9,995 nucleotides of DNA, taken from Flammeovirgaceae bacterium UBA5867. Lineage in GTDB: Bacteria; Bacteroidota; Bacteroidia; Cytophagales; Cyclobacteriaceae. Every line of letters starts with the position of its first letter. Within the stretch, counting starts at the first letter, position 1. Shown here piece after piece: positions 1 through 7,275 of the stretch. The notes under the pieces were generated by a model that ran no database searches, had not been told where the DNA came from, and was given only the letters and a program-made list of their open reading frames with translations. The stretch is from assembly GCA_002432545.1 (NCBI GenBank), contig DJFR01000147.1, positions 36,654 to 46,648 of the forward strand, read 5' to 3'. Both the position numbers and the translations under genes were made by a program.

Positions 1-24
1 AACTCTCTGCTTGCAATTAGAGAG

Positions 25-57
25 AAGCCTGGCCGCGGTGGTCAGGCTTTATTTTTT
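25..57 (+). terminator. Rho-independent terminator of an off-window upstream gene
   Basis: The arms 25-34 and 40-49 pair over 10 bp with one G-U wobble around a 5-nt loop (GCGGT), and a T-rich tract (TATTTTTT) follows on the plus strand. This is a textbook intrinsic terminator for a plus-strand gene ending before or near the left edge. The right arm and T tract overlap the stop codon of the minus-strand DUF2306 gene. On the minus strand the hairpin is not followed by a good T run, so it probably serves mainly the plus-strand gene. A smaller 6-bp inverted repeat (CTCTCT/AGAGAG, 3-8 and 19-24) lies just before it. Confidence 0.85.
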
Positions 58-687
58 GTTGGCCGTTAAAATTTTTGCAGCAGTTCCGTTCCTGATCAAC
101 CATTCTGCAATGAGTAAATTTGGTATCCATCCCAGCCAGGCAACAATCATATAGACATCCATAGGATGCGGATGAAAGATCAACACAATCACAAATTTCC
201 AGGCACGTAGCGTTAAGGCAGAAAGTGTAAGGGCATAGCTGCGAAACATAAAGTTGCTGTGGCCAACGAAGTTTCTCTTCCTGATTTCAATCCAAGCTTT
301 TATCGTAAAGAAAACCCAAAGTATACTTAGCAGGCTAAATGCGATCTGTGAAGGCAACCCGCCATTTGCATAGAGCGACATAATGAAACTTGCCGGCCCG
401 GATATAAATACGATAATGATGATATACATTTTGCCAATCGCCCGGTGAAGAATTGAAAATTTTTTCAAGGGGTTGTAGAACTGCGTAAATCCGGCAATCA
501 ACAGAAATATACTTGAGAGTACATGTATAAAGAAGGCAGTCTTCCAGATCGGGTTATGAATAACCCACTGTTTGATCTTTAAAAATTTAACGTCTGTGTC
601 CAGCGATAGATAGGGCAGCGTTATCCGAATCATTAACAGCGTAAAGAATAAGAGTAAAGCAAAACGGATAATTTTAGTCGCTTTCAT
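49..687 (-). CDS. DUF2306 family multi-pass membrane protein
   Basis: This 212-residue protein has about six hydrophobic stretches (near residues 7-27, 50-68, 86-106, 113-132, 150-170 and 178-197) and is predicted to sit in the inner membrane. The DUF2306 pattern is visible: H55 in the second helix, an H81-R82-x-x-G85 signature before the third, and H143...M147-x-R149-S150-Y151-A152 with R161 at the start of the fifth segment. The family has no established biochemical role. Conserved histidines inside membrane helices suggest metal or cofactor binding, which is inference only. An AGGAG lies upstream (704-708 on the minus strand), but about 16 nt from the ATG, which is long. The gene is divergent from the YARHG lipoprotein gene with a 54-nt gap and appears to stand alone. 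Confidence 0.85.
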   Translation of the reverse strand: MKATKIIRFALLLFFTLLMIRITLPYLSLDTDVKFLKIKQWVIHNPIWKTAFFIHVLSSIFLLIAGFTQFYNPLKKFSILHRAIGKMYIIIIVFISGPASFIMSLYANGGLPSQIAFSLLSILWVFFTIKAWIEIRKRNFVGHSNFMFRSYALTLSALTLRAWKFVIVLIFHPHPMDVYMIVAWLGWIPNLLIAEWLIRNGTAAKILTANKK

Positions 688-741
688 GATCGGAAGTATA
701 AATCTCCTTAACTTAAAATTAAAATCAAACCAGAACCCTCT

Positions 742-1575
742 ATGAAAAGTCTGTTTGTGTATAGTTTCGTATTTCTATTCGCCCTGGCATCGTGTGGTAA
801 AAAAGAAACCGCTGAAGATAAAGCCGAAGCCAACGCCCCGGCTTCTGCTGATACAACAACCATCATGAAACCTGTTAAGATTGATGCGCGGAAGATTGGT
901 CCCGAAAAATCTTCAGAACAGAAAATGATAGAAGAAGCCATAGCCCTGATGCGCGTAAATGAATCGCTGCCAATTGTAGGGTACTGGGTTGGTGCGTTTG
1001 GAAAGAATAAGATAAATATAGCGATGGCGGGCATTTCAAATAATCAGGCAATAGGCTATACGGTGTGTGCCGGTAATTACAGACCTATTGAAGGTACAGT
1101 ATCTGTGAAGGGAGATTCTATATATACCTTTCAAATGAAAGAACCTGGAACAGACCAATACGATGGCGAATTCCATTTTATCATTAACACGAATAGAGGC
1201 GTTATGGAAGGCTCGTGGTTGCCTTTCAAGAAAGGTGCTGCCAGCCCCAAGAAGTTTGTCTTAACGAAAAAAGTATTCGAGTACAACACAGATGTAGGAA
1301 TCTATCCGCAGGCATCAAGCGAGCTGTTGGGAGAAGCAGATGTAGAAAATATGTTAGAGGAGGAGCTTGAAGTAATGCGAAACGAAATTTATGCGCGCCA
1401 CGGTTATTCTTTTAAAGATAAAGAGATGCGTGCCCGGTTTGATTCTACATCATGGTATATACCGATGGGGGTTGATATTCGAGAACAACTGACCGATATA
1501 GAAGTGCAGAACATTGATCTTATATACCGGTACGAAGAATACTACGCAGAGAATTATGATTCGTACGGCCGATAA
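742..1575 (+). CDS. YARHG domain-containing lipoprotein
   Basis: This is a 277-residue exported lipoprotein. The N terminus has a lysine, a hydrophobic core and a lipobox L15-A16-S17-C18, followed by a charged and then Ala/Pro/Thr-rich linker to about residue 45. Cys18 is therefore the likely lipidated residue, and the position-2 residue after cleavage is Gly. Residues about 75-175 form a beta-rich middle region beginning with a GYWVGAFG stretch, with no family I can name. The C-terminal part carries the YARHG motif at Y217-G221 within an RNEIYARHGYSF context, followed by W238-Y239 and tyrosine-rich helices. YARHG domains are extracellular and of unknown function. No Shine-Dalgarno is present, which is normal for Bacteroidota. 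The gene ends 2 nt before a strong hairpin and appears monocistronic. Confidence 0.85.
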   Translation: MKSLFVYSFVFLFALASCGKKETAEDKAEANAPASADTTTIMKPVKIDARKIGPEKSSEQKMIEEAIALMRVNESLPIVGYWVGAFGKNKINIAMAGISNNQAIGYTVCAGNYRPIEGTVSVKGDSIYTFQMKEPGTDQYDGEFHFIINTNRGVMEGSWLPFKKGAASPKKFVLTKKVFEYNTDVGIYPQASSELLGEADVENMLEEELEVMRNEIYARHGYSFKDKEMRARFDSTSWYIPMGVDIREQLTDIEVQNIDLIYRYEEYYAENYDSYGR

Positions 1576-1577
1576 AA

Positions 1578-1609
1578 AATAAAGGTCATCTGTTTAGATG
1601 ACCTTTATT
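1578..1609. terminator. Bidirectional terminator between the YARHG gene and asd
   Basis: A perfect 14-bp stem (1578-1591 with 1596-1609) closes a GTTT tetraloop. It lies 2 nt after the stop of the plus-strand YARHG gene and 21 nt from the stop of minus-strand asd. The AT flanks give a clear T-rich tract on the minus strand (TTTATTTTTTATC) and a weaker one on the plus strand. It should therefore terminate asd efficiently and probably the YARHG gene too. Confidence 0.85.
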
Positions 1610-1630
1610 ATATCTATAAAAAGCTGAGAA

Positions 1631-2626
1631 TTACTCCGCTACCAAACTCTTCTCTAACATAAACTCAGCGATCTGCACTGCGTTGGTTGCAGCACCTTTA
1701 CGGAGGTTATCAGCAACAATCCACATGTTCAATGTGTTTGGTTGTGATTCATCTCTGCGCAAGCGACCTACAAATACTTCATCACGACCGTGTGAGTTGA
1801 TAGGCATCGGGTAAATGTTATTCTTCGGATCGTCCTGAACAATTACACCCGGAGTATCTGCCAGTATAGAACGTACTTCGCTCAGTTTGAAGTCTTCGTA
1901 GAACTCTACGTTAACAGCTTCTGAGTGACCCCCTACAGAAGGAATACGTACGGTAGTAGAAGTAACGCCAATCGTATTGTCGTTAAGAATCTTGCGCGTT
2001 TCATTCACCATCTTCATTTCCTCTTTGGTATAACCGTTGTCAAGGAACGAGTCAATGTGTGGAAGAGCATTCATATCGATCGGGTGCGGATAAACCTTAG
2101 GGCCGTCAATGCCTTTACGTTCGTCCATCATTTGTTGAACTGCATCTTTACCTGTACCGGTTACTGACTGGTATGTAGACACAACAATTCTTTTGATCTT
2201 ATATTTTTTATGCAGCGGCGCTAATGCCATTACCATTTGTATGGTAGAGCAATTAGGGTTCGCGATAATGCGATCGTCAATCGTAATAACATGACCATTG
2301 ATTTCAGGAACAACCAGTTTCTTGGTAGGGTCCATTCTCCATGCAGAAGAGTTGTCGATCACGATCGTACCAACTTCGGCAAATTTAGGAGCCCACTCCA
2401 GTGAAGTTCCTCCACCAGCAGAGAATACAGCAACATCAGGAGCAAGCTTTATAGCTTCTTCCATGCTTTTTATAGTATACTCCTTACCCTTAAACTTAAG
2501 CTTCTGACCTACCGATTTAGCAGAGGCTACTAAATACAATTCATCAAATCTAAAATCTCGTTCCTCCATTACTTTGAGGATCTCCTGGCCCACGAGTCCG
2601 GTGGCGCCTACAACTGCGATTTTCAT
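1631..2626 (-). CDS. asd: Aspartate-semialdehyde dehydrogenase
   Basis: The enzyme reduces L-aspartyl-4-phosphate to aspartate semialdehyde with NADPH. This is the cytoplasmic branch-point step feeding lysine/diaminopimelate, threonine and methionine synthesis. The 331-residue length is normal for the family. The N terminus holds the nucleotide-binding loop G7-A-T-G-L-V-G13, then SAGGG at 69-73 and DNSSAWRM at 91-98. The active-site cysteine is C126 in NPNCST. Q153 in YQSVTGTG, R227 in TTVRIPS and H234 in GGHSEA match the remaining catalytic and substrate-binding residues. No key residue is missing. The ATG start has an A/T-rich leader and a perfect TAnnTTTG box about 32 nt upstream. It is monocistronic, convergent with the YARHG gene and divergent from the lamin-tail gene. 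Confidence 0.97.
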   Translation of the reverse strand: MKIAVVGATGLVGQEILKVMEERDFRFDELYLVASAKSVGQKLKFKGKEYTIKSMEEAIKLAPDVAVFSAGGGTSLEWAPKFAEVGTIVIDNSSAWRMDPTKKLVVPEINGHVITIDDRIIANPNCSTIQMVMALAPLHKKYKIKRIVVSTYQSVTGTGKDAVQQMMDERKGIDGPKVYPHPIDMNALPHIDSFLDNGYTKEEMKMVNETRKILNDNTIGVTSTTVRIPSVGGHSEAVNVEFYEDFKLSEVRSILADTPGVIVQDDPKNNIYPMPINSHGRDEVFVGRLRRDESQPNTLNMWIVADNLRKGAATNAVQIAEFMLEKSLVAE

Positions 2627-2657
2627 TTTATTTTGTACTTTTAAGTTTTAAGGTTTG

Positions 2658-2665
2658 CAAAAGTA
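2658..2665 (-). promoter_or_regulatory. Candidate -7 box for asd
   Basis: The minus strand reads TACTTTTG, a full match to the Bacteroidota -7 consensus TAnnTTTG, 31 nt upstream of the asd ATG. This would give a leader of about 25 nt. I see no TTG at the usual -33 distance, so only the -7 half is supported. The corresponding upstream DNA would fall in the start region of the divergent lamin-tail gene. Confidence 0.5.
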
Positions 2666-2692
2666 ATCTATTCCGTTGTGCCTAATAAAAAC

Positions 2693-5035
2693 ATGCAACA
2701 AATATTCATATTTTCTATTCTGAAAACGTTTACGAAAAACACATTCATAACGTTTTTCCTTCTTGTTTATAGCCAACAACTGTTCGCTCAAGTCATTGAT
2801 AGCTTTGATGATAGCGATTTCCTGGTTAATCCGGCATGGTCTGGTAACACCACAAAATTTTCAGTTACCGACAATCAACTAAAATTACAGGCTCCGGCTG
2901 TTACCGATGCTGCGTACCTTTCGTTGCCAAGTCGTGCCGTTAACGATGCAAGCTGGGAGTTCTATACTCGCTTCGCGTTTAATTCTTCCAGTACAAACTA
3001 TGCAAGGGTATATCTGGTTTCCAGTCAGGCTGATCTTTCAGATACACTGAGCGGATATTTTGTGATGCTTGGCAATACTGCCGATGAGATCAGCCTCTAT
3101 AAACAATCGGGCTCCACACGTACAAAGATCATTGACGGCACCGATGGCAAATTAAACGCGGCATCCGTGGAGGTTAAAGTAAAAGTAACGCGAGATGCCT
3201 CTGGCAACTGGCAGCTATACTCCGATGTTGGCCTCTCCGGAAACTATATATTGGAGGGGAGCGCTACCGATTTACAATTTTTTTCTTCCGCGTATTTTGG
3301 TGTGTACTGTAACTACACGGCTACACGTTCTGATAAATTTTACTTTGATGATTTTATAGCCACTGGTAATCCGTATATACCTCCTGCTCCGCCAACGCAT
3401 AAGGACGTAATCTTTACTGAGATCTTTGCAGATCCATCGCCACGTGTAGAGTTACCGGAAGTTGAATACCTCGAAATATATAACCGGGGGAGTCAATCTT
3501 ACAATCTCGCAGGTTGGAAACTAACCGATGGTACTTCGGTTGCTACGCTGCCGTCCTATACATTAGCGCCCGGTGGTTATCTTTTATTGTTGGCATCGTC
3601 TTCGTCTGCAGCCTACAATACAACAGAGAATATACTCGGACTGAGTTCTTTCCCCTCGCTAAATAATGCCAGCGACAAAATTGTTCTGAAGTATAAAGAT
3701 GGATTGACAATTGACTCTGTTCACTACACCGATGCCTGGTATAGAAGTGATGATAAAAAAGAAGGTGGCTGGTCGCTTGAGCTAATCGATCCCGCAAATA
3801 TCTGTGGTGAAGAAAATAACTGGACAGCATCGGAGGATGAGACAGGTGGAACACCCGGTAAACAAAATTCAGTCTTTGCCAACAAACCTGATCTTACAGG
3901 ACCAAAGTTACTTGCGACAGTTCCCGTAAATGCCTCTCAAATTGTTTTACAGTTTGATGAGAAGCTATCGCGTGAACAGCCGTTGCAGAGCAGTTTTATT
4001 TTTGAGCCAACAGTAAATATTGGTTCAATAACATTCGCAGATGAATCACTGCGAAGCATCAAGCTCGAACTGAGTTCTCAACTTCTCACGAATACACTTT
4101 ACACCGTAACACTAAACGGTATATATGATTGTGCCGGCAATGCTATCCGGAACAATTTTAATACAAACGAATTTGCATTACCGGAACAAGCAGATTCATT
4201 GGATGTAAAAATCAACGAAATACTTTTTAACCCCCGGCCTACAGGTACAGACTTTGTTGAGATCGTTAATACATCAAACAAATTTCTGAATCTTAAAAAC
4301 TGGTCGCTGGCAACATTTGAGAATGATAGTATCGGTAAGTTATACCCGATTACCGATCAGGATATACTTTTAAAACCCGGTGCTTACCTGGCGTTAACCG
4401 AAGATGCTGATATACTAAAAGGCGAATACCCGCAAACTAGTATGGAGAATGTGCTGGAAGTAAAAGATATACCAGCCTGGAGCGATGATGCCGGCTCTGT
4501 TGCTGTGGTTACTGATCGTAAACAGACTATAGATCATTTCTCATACTCAAAAAGCTATCATTCTGTTTTTATAAAGGACGAAGAAGGTGTTTCGCTGGAA
4601 AGAATATCTTTCACGGAGATCACCAACGATCGTAACAACTGGAAATCTGCAAGCACCACCAGCGGTTATGCTACACCCGGACTTATAAATTCAAATTCAC
4701 GAGCAGAAGCGATAGCATCAGCTGAAGAAGTGATTGTATCGCCAGAGATATTTATACCCGGCAGCGGCCAGCCCGACTTTACGGAAATACAGTATAAATT
4801 CAACCAGGGTGGTTATGTAGCGAATGTGAAAGTGTTTGATGCCAACGGGCGAATGATAAAGGAACTTGCTAATAATACGCTGCTCGGCACGGAAGGTTTT
4901 ATCCGCTGGGATGGCGATCGTGCCGATGGCTCAAAAGCCAGAATAGGTTACTACATGGTGTGGTTCGAAGTGTTTGATACTGCCGGAACCGTTAAGACTT
5001 ACAAAAAGAGATTAGCCGTAGCATCCAGATTTTAA
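2693..5035 (+). CDS. Secreted protein with two lamin-tail domains, an Ig-like domain and a FlgD-like C terminus
   Basis: Read from the ATG at 2693 the product is 780 residues; a GTG at 2678 would add five. I prefer the ATG because an A-rich stretch precedes it. Residues 1-33 form a signal peptide ending near QLFAQ. Next come a beta-sandwich region resembling a concanavalin/laminin-G fold (about 34-225), lamin-tail domain 1 (about 236-395, from FTEIFADP to TPGKQNS), and an SbsA/Big_5-like Ig domain (about 399-500, with VPVNASQIVLQFDEKLS and YDCAGNAI). Lamin-tail domain 2 follows (506 to about 665, from KINEILFNP to TPGLINS), then a C-terminal module (683-780) with DANGRMIKEL, RWDGDRADG and GYYMVWFEV. 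That last module resembles FlgD Ig-like or type IX secretion C-terminal domains. No catalytic domain is visible. It is likely a cell-surface or secreted adhesive or structural protein; its actual role is unknown. Confidence 0.85.
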   Translation: MQQIFIFSILKTFTKNTFITFFLLVYSQQLFAQVIDSFDDSDFLVNPAWSGNTTKFSVTDNQLKLQAPAVTDAAYLSLPSRAVNDASWEFYTRFAFNSSSTNYARVYLVSSQADLSDTLSGYFVMLGNTADEISLYKQSGSTRTKIIDGTDGKLNAASVEVKVKVTRDASGNWQLYSDVGLSGNYILEGSATDLQFFSSAYFGVYCNYTATRSDKFYFDDFIATGNPYIPPAPPTHKDVIFTEIFADPSPRVELPEVEYLEIYNRGSQSYNLAGWKLTDGTSVATLPSYTLAPGGYLLLLASSSSAAYNTTENILGLSSFPSLNNASDKIVLKYKDGLTIDSVHYTDAWYRSDDKKEGGWSLELIDPANICGEENNWTASEDETGGTPGKQNSVFANKPDLTGPKLLATVPVNASQIVLQFDEKLSREQPLQSSFIFEPTVNIGSITFADESLRSIKLELSSQLLTNTLYTVTLNGIYDCAGNAIRNNFNTNEFALPEQADSLDVKINEILFNPRPTGTDFVEIVNTSNKFLNLKNWSLATFENDSIGKLYPITDQDILLKPGAYLALTEDADILKGEYPQTSMENVLEVKDIPAWSDDAGSVAVVTDRKQTIDHFSYSKSYHSVFIKDEEGVSLERISFTEITNDRNNWKSASTTSGYATPGLINSNSRAEAIASAEEVIVSPEIFIPGSGQPDFTEIQYKFNQGGYVANVKVFDANGRMIKELANNTLLGTEGFIRWDGDRADGSKARIGYYMVWFEVFDTAGTVKTYKKRLAVASRF

Positions 5036-5056
5036 TTTTGATCGGATGCTATATAG

Positions 5057-5096
5057 TATTCTATAGCAGTATCTTTTTTGTTACTGCTATAGAATA
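5057..5096. terminator. Perfect hairpin between the lamin-tail gene and pdxJ, probable terminator
   Basis: The 15-nt arms at 5057-5071 and 5082-5096 are exact reverse complements (TATTCTATAGCAGTA and its partner) around a 10-nt T-rich loop containing six Ts in a row. It sits between the stop codons of two convergent genes, 21 nt after one and 8 nt after the other. Neither strand shows a proper T tract after the stem, so it is atypical as an intrinsic terminator. A transcript barrier or 3'-end stabiliser for both genes is plausible. Confidence 0.6.
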
Positions 5097-5104
5097 GATA
5101 CTTG

Positions 5105-5818
5105 TTATTTCAATTGCTTCAGGTATAGTTGAATGGTGTTCTCCAGGCCCAGGTAAAGTGCATCACAGATCAGCGCGTGTCCAATCGATACTTCATCCAG
5201 GTAAGGAATATTCTGCTTCAGAAATTTCAGGTTGTGCAAGTCCAGGTCATGTCCTGCATTTATACCTATACCACCTTCTTTTGCTACGCGAGCACTTTCG
5301 ATATAGGGCTTGATGGAAACTTCTTTACTTACCAGAAATTCGCTGGCATAGGGTTCAGTATATAGTTCAACACGATCGGCACCAATCGCTATAGCACCTT
5401 CAACCATCCGGGGTGAAGGATCAACAAACACAGACACACGTGCACCGTGCGATTTTATTTCCTGACAGATATCACGAAGCAATGAAGCATTTTTTATAGT
5501 GTCCCATCCTGCGTTTGAAGTAATAGCATCGGGTGCGTCCGGCACCAGCGTTGCCTGTGCAGGTTTAGTCTCGCGTATAATTTTCAGGTAACGTTCGTCA
5601 GGATATCCCTCTATATTAAACTCGGTCGTTACTACATCTTTCAACTGTATAACATCGCTATAGCGAATGTGGCGTTCGTCCGGCCGCGGGTGTACCGTGA
5701 TACCCTGTGCTCCAAAGCGCTCACAGTCAATAGCTGCCATGATAACATCGGGATTATTTCCTCCTCTGGCATTTCGGAGTGTTGCAATTTTGTTAATATT
5801 GACGCTTAGTTTGGTCAT
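5105..5818 (-). CDS. pdxJ: Pyridoxine 5'-phosphate synthase
   Basis: PdxJ condenses 3-amino-2-oxopropyl phosphate with 1-deoxy-D-xylulose 5-phosphate to form pyridoxine 5'-phosphate, the ring-closing step of DXP-dependent vitamin B6 synthesis in the cytoplasm. The 237-residue length is normal for this TIM-barrel family. It opens with LSVNINKIATLRNARGG. The catalytic set is visible: H43 and R45 in TVHPRPDERHI, E70 in FNIEGYP, E151 in VELYTEPYA, H190 in NAGHDLDLHN and H214 in SIGHALICDAL. All expected residues are present. The gene is divergent from the YqeY-like gene with a 75-nt gap and convergent with the lamin-tail gene, so it is probably a single-gene unit. I found no convincing promoter box on its own strand. 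Confidence 0.97.
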   Translation of the reverse strand: MTKLSVNINKIATLRNARGGNNPDVIMAAIDCERFGAQGITVHPRPDERHIRYSDVIQLKDVVTTEFNIEGYPDERYLKIIRETKPAQATLVPDAPDAITSNAGWDTIKNASLLRDICQEIKSHGARVSVFVDPSPRMVEGAIAIGADRVELYTEPYASEFLVSKEVSIKPYIESARVAKEGGIGINAGHDLDLHNLKFLKQNIPYLDEVSIGHALICDALYLGLENTIQLYLKQLK

Positions 5819-5853
5819 GAGTATAGAACGCTTCGGTGGAAAAAATGATCAGC

Positions 5854-5861
5854 TAAATTTG
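5854..5861 (+). promoter_or_regulatory. Candidate -7 box for the YqeY-like gene
   Basis: TAAATTTG matches the Bacteroidota -7 consensus TAnnTTTG exactly. It lies 32 nt before the ATG of the YqeY-like gene in the 75-nt gap shared with divergent pdxJ. A TTCGG lies roughly where a -33 element would be, but no clear TTG is present. Confidence 0.5.
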
Positions 5862-5893
5862 ATTTCGCAAAATAATATTAAAGACAAAATTTT

Positions 5894-6346
5894 ATGAGCC
5901 TCAAACAACAAATTGATAACGACATTAAAAAAGCAATGTTAGCCAAGAGCAAAGAAGAACTCGAAGCACTGCGCAGTATTAAGTCGCTTATCTTGTTGGC
6001 TGAAACTGAAAAGGGTGGCAGCGGTGATGTATCTTCCGATGTTGAGAATAAATTACTGGTGAAAGCTGCCAAGCAACGGAAAGAATCTGCTGATATATTT
6101 TCACAACAAGGCAGAAAGGATCTTGCAGATAAGGAAGTGTTTCAACTTGAAATTATAAATCGCTATTTACCCAAACAGCTTTCTTCTGAAGAGATAGAAG
6201 CAGAAGTAAAGAAAGTTATAGATGAAGTTGGTGCTAAAGGTCCGCAAGATATGGGCAAGGTTATGGGTACTGTTACCAAGAAACTGGCAGGACAAGCGGA
6301 TGGAAAAGTTATTTCCGAACTCGTAAAAAAACTGCTGACGAACTAA
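5894..6346 (+). CDS. yqeY: GatB/YqeY domain-containing protein
   Basis: This 150-residue cytoplasmic protein is a full-length YqeY family member. It resembles the helical C-terminal tail region of GatB, the tRNA-dependent amidotransferase subunit, but lacks any kinase or amidotransferase domain. The usual landmarks are present: an N-terminal helix ending in ALRSIKSLILLAE (about 25-37), AAKQRKES at 58-65, YLPKQLS at 91-97, and the C-terminal MGKVMGTVTKKLAGQADGK segment from M120. The family is suspected to bind tRNA or act near translation, but its function is not settled. The start ATG is preceded by an A/T-rich leader. It is divergent from pdxJ and followed by a 151-nt gap, so it is probably its own unit. 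Confidence 0.92.
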   Translation: MSLKQQIDNDIKKAMLAKSKEELEALRSIKSLILLAETEKGGSGDVSSDVENKLLVKAAKQRKESADIFSQQGRKDLADKEVFQLEIINRYLPKQLSSEEIEAEVKKVIDEVGAKGPQDMGKVMGTVTKKLAGQADGKVISELVKKLLTN

Positions 6347-6421
6347 GTGCCTGTTAAAATCTGTTTAGGTGGAGGTCAATCCATATAAGGTAATCAATTT
6401 TTATTAATTGTTCTTAGCGTA

Positions 6422-6449
6422 TTGGGGAACTGCATTGAAAATAAATTTT
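6422..6449 (+). promoter_or_regulatory. Weak candidate promoter for the hydrolase-CBS unit
   Basis: A TTG at 6422-6424 is followed after 17 nt by TAAATTTT (6442-6449), which matches seven of eight positions of a Bacteroidota -7 box. It lies in the otherwise featureless AT-rich 151-nt gap (6347-6497), about 48 nt before the hydrolase ATG. AT-rich DNA makes chance matches easy. Confidence 0.3.
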
Positions 6450-6497
6450 TCATACTGATCATTTTTTTTCCTTACTTATCAACATTAATTCATCGAC

Positions 6498-7250
6498 ATG
6501 GCCATTTTGGTTAAAGAAGAGAACGGGTTCAAGTTTGTAGACGAAGGACAAGGCGAGCCATTGGTTTTGCTGCACGGTTTGTTCGGAGCACTCAGTAATT
6601 GGGAAGGAGTAGTAAACCGTTTCTCGAAGAACTTCAGAGTTGTTATTCCGATGCTTCCAATCTATGAGATGCCTATAAAAGAAGCCGGACTTGAAGGACT
6701 GCGTAAATTTTTGGAAGACTTTGTGGCTTTTAAAGGCCTGAAGGATATGATCATCATGGGTAATAGTCTCGGTGGTCACGTTGGATTGATCTATACTTTG
6801 AAAAACGGTGATAAAGTAAAAAAACTGATCCTTACCGGCAGCTCGGGTTTGTTCGAAGATTCGATGGGAGGTTCTTATCCCAAACGTGGAAATTATGAGT
6901 ACATTAAGGAACGCGTTTCCTATACTTTCTACGATCCGGCCGTTGCATCGAAGGAACTGGTAGATGAAGTTTTTGATATTACGAAGAGTATTCCCAAGTG
7001 TATGCGTATTGTTGCCATTGCCAAGTCCGCACAACGCCATAACATGGCCGAAGAAATTCCAAACATTAAAGCACCTACATTGTTGGTATGGGGTTTGAAT
7101 GATACTATAACACCACCGATGGTGGCGCATGAATTTAACAGGCTGATACCAAATTCAACGTTGAAGTTTATAGACAAGTGTTGCCATGCTCCGATGATGG
7201 AACATCCTGAAAAATTCAATGAGTTAGTGGAAGACTTTTTACTTCAGTAG
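6498..7250 (+). CDS. Alpha/beta fold hydrolase of a Bacteroidota-typical subfamily
   Basis: This 250-residue cytoplasmic protein has a complete alpha/beta hydrolase frame. The oxyanion loop is H26-G-L-F-G30, the nucleophile elbow is G88-N-S90-L-G-G93, the acid is probably D202 in VWGLNDTITPP, and the base is H230 in KCCHAPMMEHP. The stretch that usually reads DxxGxGxS after strand 4 is replaced by IPMLPIYEMPIKEAGLEGL. I recall the same replacement, with GNSLGGH, TGSSGL and AIAKSAQRHNM-like motifs, as conserved in a Bacteroidota subfamily, so it is a subfamily trait and not damage. Substrate is unknown; esterase or thioesterase activity is possible. The CBS-ACT gene starts 25 nt downstream on the same strand, so co-transcription is likely. 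No signal peptide is seen. Confidence 0.88.
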   Translation: MAILVKEENGFKFVDEGQGEPLVLLHGLFGALSNWEGVVNRFSKNFRVVIPMLPIYEMPIKEAGLEGLRKFLEDFVAFKGLKDMIIMGNSLGGHVGLIYTLKNGDKVKKLILTGSSGLFEDSMGGSYPKRGNYEYIKERVSYTFYDPAVASKELVDEVFDITKSIPKCMRIVAIAKSAQRHNMAEEIPNIKAPTLLVWGLNDTITPPMVAHEFNRLIPNSTLKFIDKCCHAPMMEHPEKFNELVEDFLLQ

Positions 7251-7275
7251 CGTTATATAAAAAAAACACAACAGC

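Noticed and set aside
708..1034. Open frame of 108 codons on the minus strand over the start of the YARHG gene
   Set aside because: It lies opposite the signal peptide and linker of a well-supported lipoprotein and its translation has no family signature. It would also cross the divergent promoter region.
6347..6497. Possible terminator hairpin after the YqeY-like gene (CAATT ... AATTG near 6400-6412)
   Set aside because: The stem is only 5 bp of A/T-rich pairing and is not distinguishable from chance in this AT-rich gap.
6459..7130. Open frame of 223 codons on the minus strand opposite the alpha/beta hydrolase
   Set aside because: It is antisense to a clearly conserved hydrolase, its translation is rich in His, Cys, Gln and Asn with no recognisable domain, and its opening frame merely follows the codon pattern of the real gene.
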